DNA of 60,000 bases from Membranipora membranacea (Eukaryota > Bryozoa > Gymnolaemata > Cheilostomatida > Membraniporidae). A model generated the notes under the pieces. That model saw only the letters and a program-made list of their open reading frames with translations, ran no database searches and was not told where the DNA came from. The position numbers and the translations under genes were made by a program. Below, piece by piece: positions 56,928 through 60,000 of the stretch. The DNA is taken from contig OU612069.1 of the NCBI GenBank assembly GCA_914767715.1, positions 17,607,387-17,667,386 on the forward strand, read 5' to 3'. The first letter of the stretch is position 1. Every line of letters begins with the position of its first letter.

Positions 56928-57312
56928 TTAAAGGGCAACCAAGGTTTCAAACAACTTCTCATTGATGGTCATTGATTAATAGCAGATTGCACCTTCTGCA
57001 TGGGGAAAAAGACAAAATATAATTCGGATGATTATTCAGCCAGAATTCTTGTGAAACATTTCTTCCATCAGGCACTCAAACTCAGATAAAAGAGAATACC
57101 ACATAGCAGTTTCCTGTTCCTGTTATTATTTAGCCTGTGCTCTATAATTATTACAGCAAAGTCTTGGAACCTCCCCTAAACTGAAGTGTTACCCAGCTTA
57201 GAGTCAGCAACTACTTTGAGTTTTGCATCGCGTAATGCACAAAGCCGATGCTGCCTAGCACATTATTTACTACCCATTAATGCATTGCTGCGAAACCTTG
57301 GTTGCCCTTTAA
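56928..57312. mobile_element. TTAA-type MITE, left unit with internal extra sequence
   Basis: It starts TTAAAGGGCAACCAAGG and ends CCTTGGTTGCCCTTTAATT, so the termini are inverted repeats next to TTAA. The first ~245 bp match the right unit in reverse complement (shared blocks TCGGATGATTATTCAGCC and CAGTTTCCTGTTCCTGTTAT). About 130 bp before its right end (57165-57290) have no counterpart in the other unit. It has no coding capacity. Confidence 0.75.
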
Positions 57313-57567
57313 TTAAAGGGCAACCAAGACATTGCTGTAATGATGATAGAGCACAGGCCTTATAATAACAGGAACAGGAAACTGCTCTGTGGTATTCTAT
57401 TTTAGCTGAGTTTGAGTACCTGATGGATGAAATGTTTCAGAAGAATTCTGGCTGAATAATCATCCGAATTAGATTCTGTCTTTCTCCCTCTGCAGAAGGT
57501 GCAATCTGCTATTAATCAATGAGGGCCAATGAGAAGTTGTTTGAAACCCTGGTTGCCCTTTAATTAA
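57305..57567. mobile_element. TTAA-type MITE, right unit, inverted relative to the left
   Basis: About 255 bp between TTAATTAAAGGGCAACC and GGTTGCCCTTTAATTAA, joined head-to-head to the left unit through a shared TTAATTAA. The junction is a 26-bp perfect palindrome (57300-57325). Terminal inverted repeats plus a TTAA target fit a piggyBac-like mobilising source, which is an inference from target preference only. Confidence 0.75.
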
Positions 57568-58639
57568 CCTTTTCCTACGTGCTTTTTTTTTCTTATCATT
57601 ACACACTGATTGATGAGGCGAAATCTACCAGTACGGTCATTAGTTGATTGCTGGAACATCCTCAAGTTTAGCTTATCATTACAATACATACTTTCGGAAA
57701 GTTTGCTGCAAGTTTATCAATTTGTCTCATGACATTAAACTTCCATTGACACAAAGTACTGGTCGAAGCAGATGAAATGACTTTGGTCGGAGTTTTTTTT
57801 TAACTTAACCAAAATCCTGTACCTTATGTGTGTGTAAAGACAAAGAAGGAAAGCTGTCTTGGCTTAATTCTCAAATCTTGTTTTGGTAGACCTACAGCTC
57901 AAGCATAATCCAAGCACTATCCTCCTTATTGCTGCCTTGCTTCACTTACTTATGACCGGTGATAAGTCTGCCACGAAGGTTACTCTTTGAGTAAGCTTTC
58001 ATTGAATTTAAATTAAAACTTCCCAATTATCATCACTCCAAAATCAAAAGCTAGATTAATGGCTGAACAAGTCTACCTATATTATGTTTCCAACTTTAAT
58101 CGAATGCTTTGAAGGTCAATAGAAAATGGCCAATAGAAAATGGAAGAAAAGGCAACTGCTGTAGCACAGGGTACTTTGCAGTCTCTCATCTAGTGAAGGA
58201 GAAGAATGCAGCTGGACATATTTCAACTTTCAAAACTATCGAACGTCCTATGGAAATGGTTTATGACACATACTTATAGACCAAGGAAGTGAGGCGATAT
58301 TTTGATTAAGATGAAAGTTGATTTAATGCAACAAAGTTTGACGAGCCTTATGTCACTTCTTTTGTGCTATCTTCGTTCGAAAACAACCCCTTTTCTGTCA
58401 AATGTCATAATAATGATTGTCAATTTATTGGCAATCTCCACATTTTTGGTGTTTAAAGATAGGGCAGTAATATAAACACTGACAGAAATGACATTGACAC
58501 AAAAAGTATTAAACATTTAGCAACATATTCAAAATTAATTTTGACAAATGCAATTATGATTCCAGTCACTTTTTGTTTGCCACTTCCGACCACCTGGAAT
58601 TATAAATTCCAGATTTATCAAAACTCATCAGATAAAAAT

Positions 58640-58810
58640 GTTGGTGCCAATCATAATATGTTGCAGAATAAATAATTGAGACGTAGTTTAGAGAAAAAAA
58701 TTTGAAATTTTTTTGCCTTATCCAGCATAGTACAAACTGAATCAGGTTGGCAGGTAACATAACAAATAAACACAATGTCATCTGCAAACTCCAAGACAGA
58801 CCACAGTGCT
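58640..58810 (-). pseudogene. Reverse-transcriptase relic of a non-LTR retrotransposon
   Basis: The minus strand encodes LEFADDIVFI, followed by a helix-like QPDSVCTMLDKAKKF and KLRLN. This fits the RT catalytic FADD box and the downstream segment of LINE-type enzymes (x-ADDIxLL...L..A...GL.xN). No endonuclease or flanking RT motifs remain in frame, so it is a short, dead fragment. Confidence 0.45.
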
Positions 58811-58994
58811 AACAAAATATTCCCATGGCACAAAAATGAAATGGAAATTTCAAAAAGGGGGGTGGGTGTAAATGTAAATGTACGGTAATTGCACTCAAAC
58901 AAAAAGGAAGCCATCAATGATCCAAAAAAATTGAGTCCACAATTAAATCCACACAATTTTAGGAAACCAAACCAATCGATCTTCATTATCACAG

Positions 58995-60000
58995 CTCAAC
59001 CATAGCTATGCATAAAAAAGTAAATAATATGCAATGTGGTGAACAGGTACAATAAAGCACGGTAATTAAAACATTTGCCATATACGTCGTAGGGCCTCTT
59101 TTCAAGAGAAGCTGAACAATAGGGAACAATTACTATTTAAATTTGATTAGTGATCACTTCCGACTGATGCTAAATTTCCGCTTTCTTTTTATTCACAAGT
59201 GCATTTAATGTCATCATAAATCTTCTTCTTGAAAATCAATAACCGCAGAATGCATAATTTACCTTTTAATAACTTAAATCGTAAAAAAAAGAGAAATGTA
59301 CTTAATGTCAAACTAGCCCATGACCGGAGTGTACTTTAGGAGGTACTATTTCCTGCGTTGTTGCTCAGCTATATTGCATTTAATGACCCACTCCCTACAA
59401 TGATCGCTTCTCCTGTATAATTTCTAACATAAAGTAACTGTCATTTGGGGCGTATACTTTCAATTTCAGAATTTTAATTTTTCTATGAATCTTTTGTTGG
59501 AAGTGTTCAGAATGTGTTTGGCATAATTGAAAAACACAGATTGGATTTTAATTCATTGGGAGGGACAGCAAAGAGAGGCTGGCACGACATGACACCGCCA
59601 CAAAAATCCTTGTACATTTTTTGTATTCATTGATACCATTCATTTTTGATTGGTTTTTAGGTAAGATGCAATGTGCCACTATAAGCAAAAAAATGTGTTC
59701 TTTTTCTTATTTATGCTTACCGATGGTATTTTTAGTAATGCACCCTATTTCCTAGTTTTGATTTTATGTTAATTTTTTTGTATTTGACCTTTTATCTTCA
59801 GTTTAATTTATTATGGGACACTTTAGGCAGTTAGACTTGAGGAAGATGGTCAACTGAAACTTCAAGTTCTATTTTCACCTTGAGGGTAATTTGATTTTAT
59901 GGTTGTCAACGAGCTAGATTATAGGCCTGGATGCAGTAAGTTAAAGTCTTTTGCATATCAGTATCAACTTTTTGCTCTTTTAATAAGCCATTAAAGGTGA
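58995..60000. other. Intergenic, nothing recognised
   Basis: AT-rich sequence with no open frame, repeat or RNA gene that I can support. Confidence 0.5.

Overview
The window is metazoan nuclear DNA. It is AT-rich and intron-rich, with GT-AG introns, phase-conserved exons and a heavy load of small interspersed repeats. The gene content (a FAT-type giant protocadherin and a COMM-domain protein) is animal-specific or typical of animals. There is no sign of vertebrate repeats, so I infer an invertebrate animal. I cannot name the phylum from sequence alone.

Region 1 (about 1-42,200, plus strand) is the 3' two thirds of one giant gene, a FAT1/2/3-type (Fat-like) cadherin. I could chain 59 exons (1157-1218 through 40644-40834) without a frame break. 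They give about 3,417 residues: one partial and 23 complete extracellular cadherin (EC) repeats, the conserved FAT juxtamembrane region, EGF, laminin G, three more EGF-type modules, one transmembrane helix at 34999-35060, and a cytoplasmic tail of roughly 420 residues with the FAT signature YHWDTSDW and a C-terminal PDZ ligand (-FTHV). The 5' part of the gene lies outside the window. Two extra in-frame cassettes look optional: a 39-nt microexon (7345-7383) and a 120-nt candidate (28982-29101). A minisatellite begins on the last codons and stop of the gene.

Region 2 (about 42,900-46,470, minus strand) is a complete five-exon COMMD8 orthologue (181 residues), tail-to-tail with the FAT gene. It has a TISU/YY1-like start context and an ETS site about 100 bp upstream.

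Region 3 (about 46,500-60,000) has no convincing gene. It holds nested repeats: a pair of diverged direct repeats (47.0 and 48.7 kb), a GGGGAAAACCC-type minisatellite, and a foldback-like element with 270-285 bp inverted arms (52.1 and 53.9 kb) around a 14-bp GC-rich minisatellite. That element is bracketed by a direct duplication. The left copy of the duplication carries a roughly 226-bp insert headed by the 5' end of U2 snRNA with a 12-bp target-site duplication, and the right copy serves as the empty site. Two head-to-head TTAA-type MITEs lie at 56.93-57.56 kb, and a reverse-transcriptase relic at 58.6-58.8 kb.

The FAT protein would act at the cell surface in adhesion and planar polarity. 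COMMD8 would act in the cytosol in the Commander endosomal recycling complex. Nothing in the sequence shows a functional link beyond their being neighbours.
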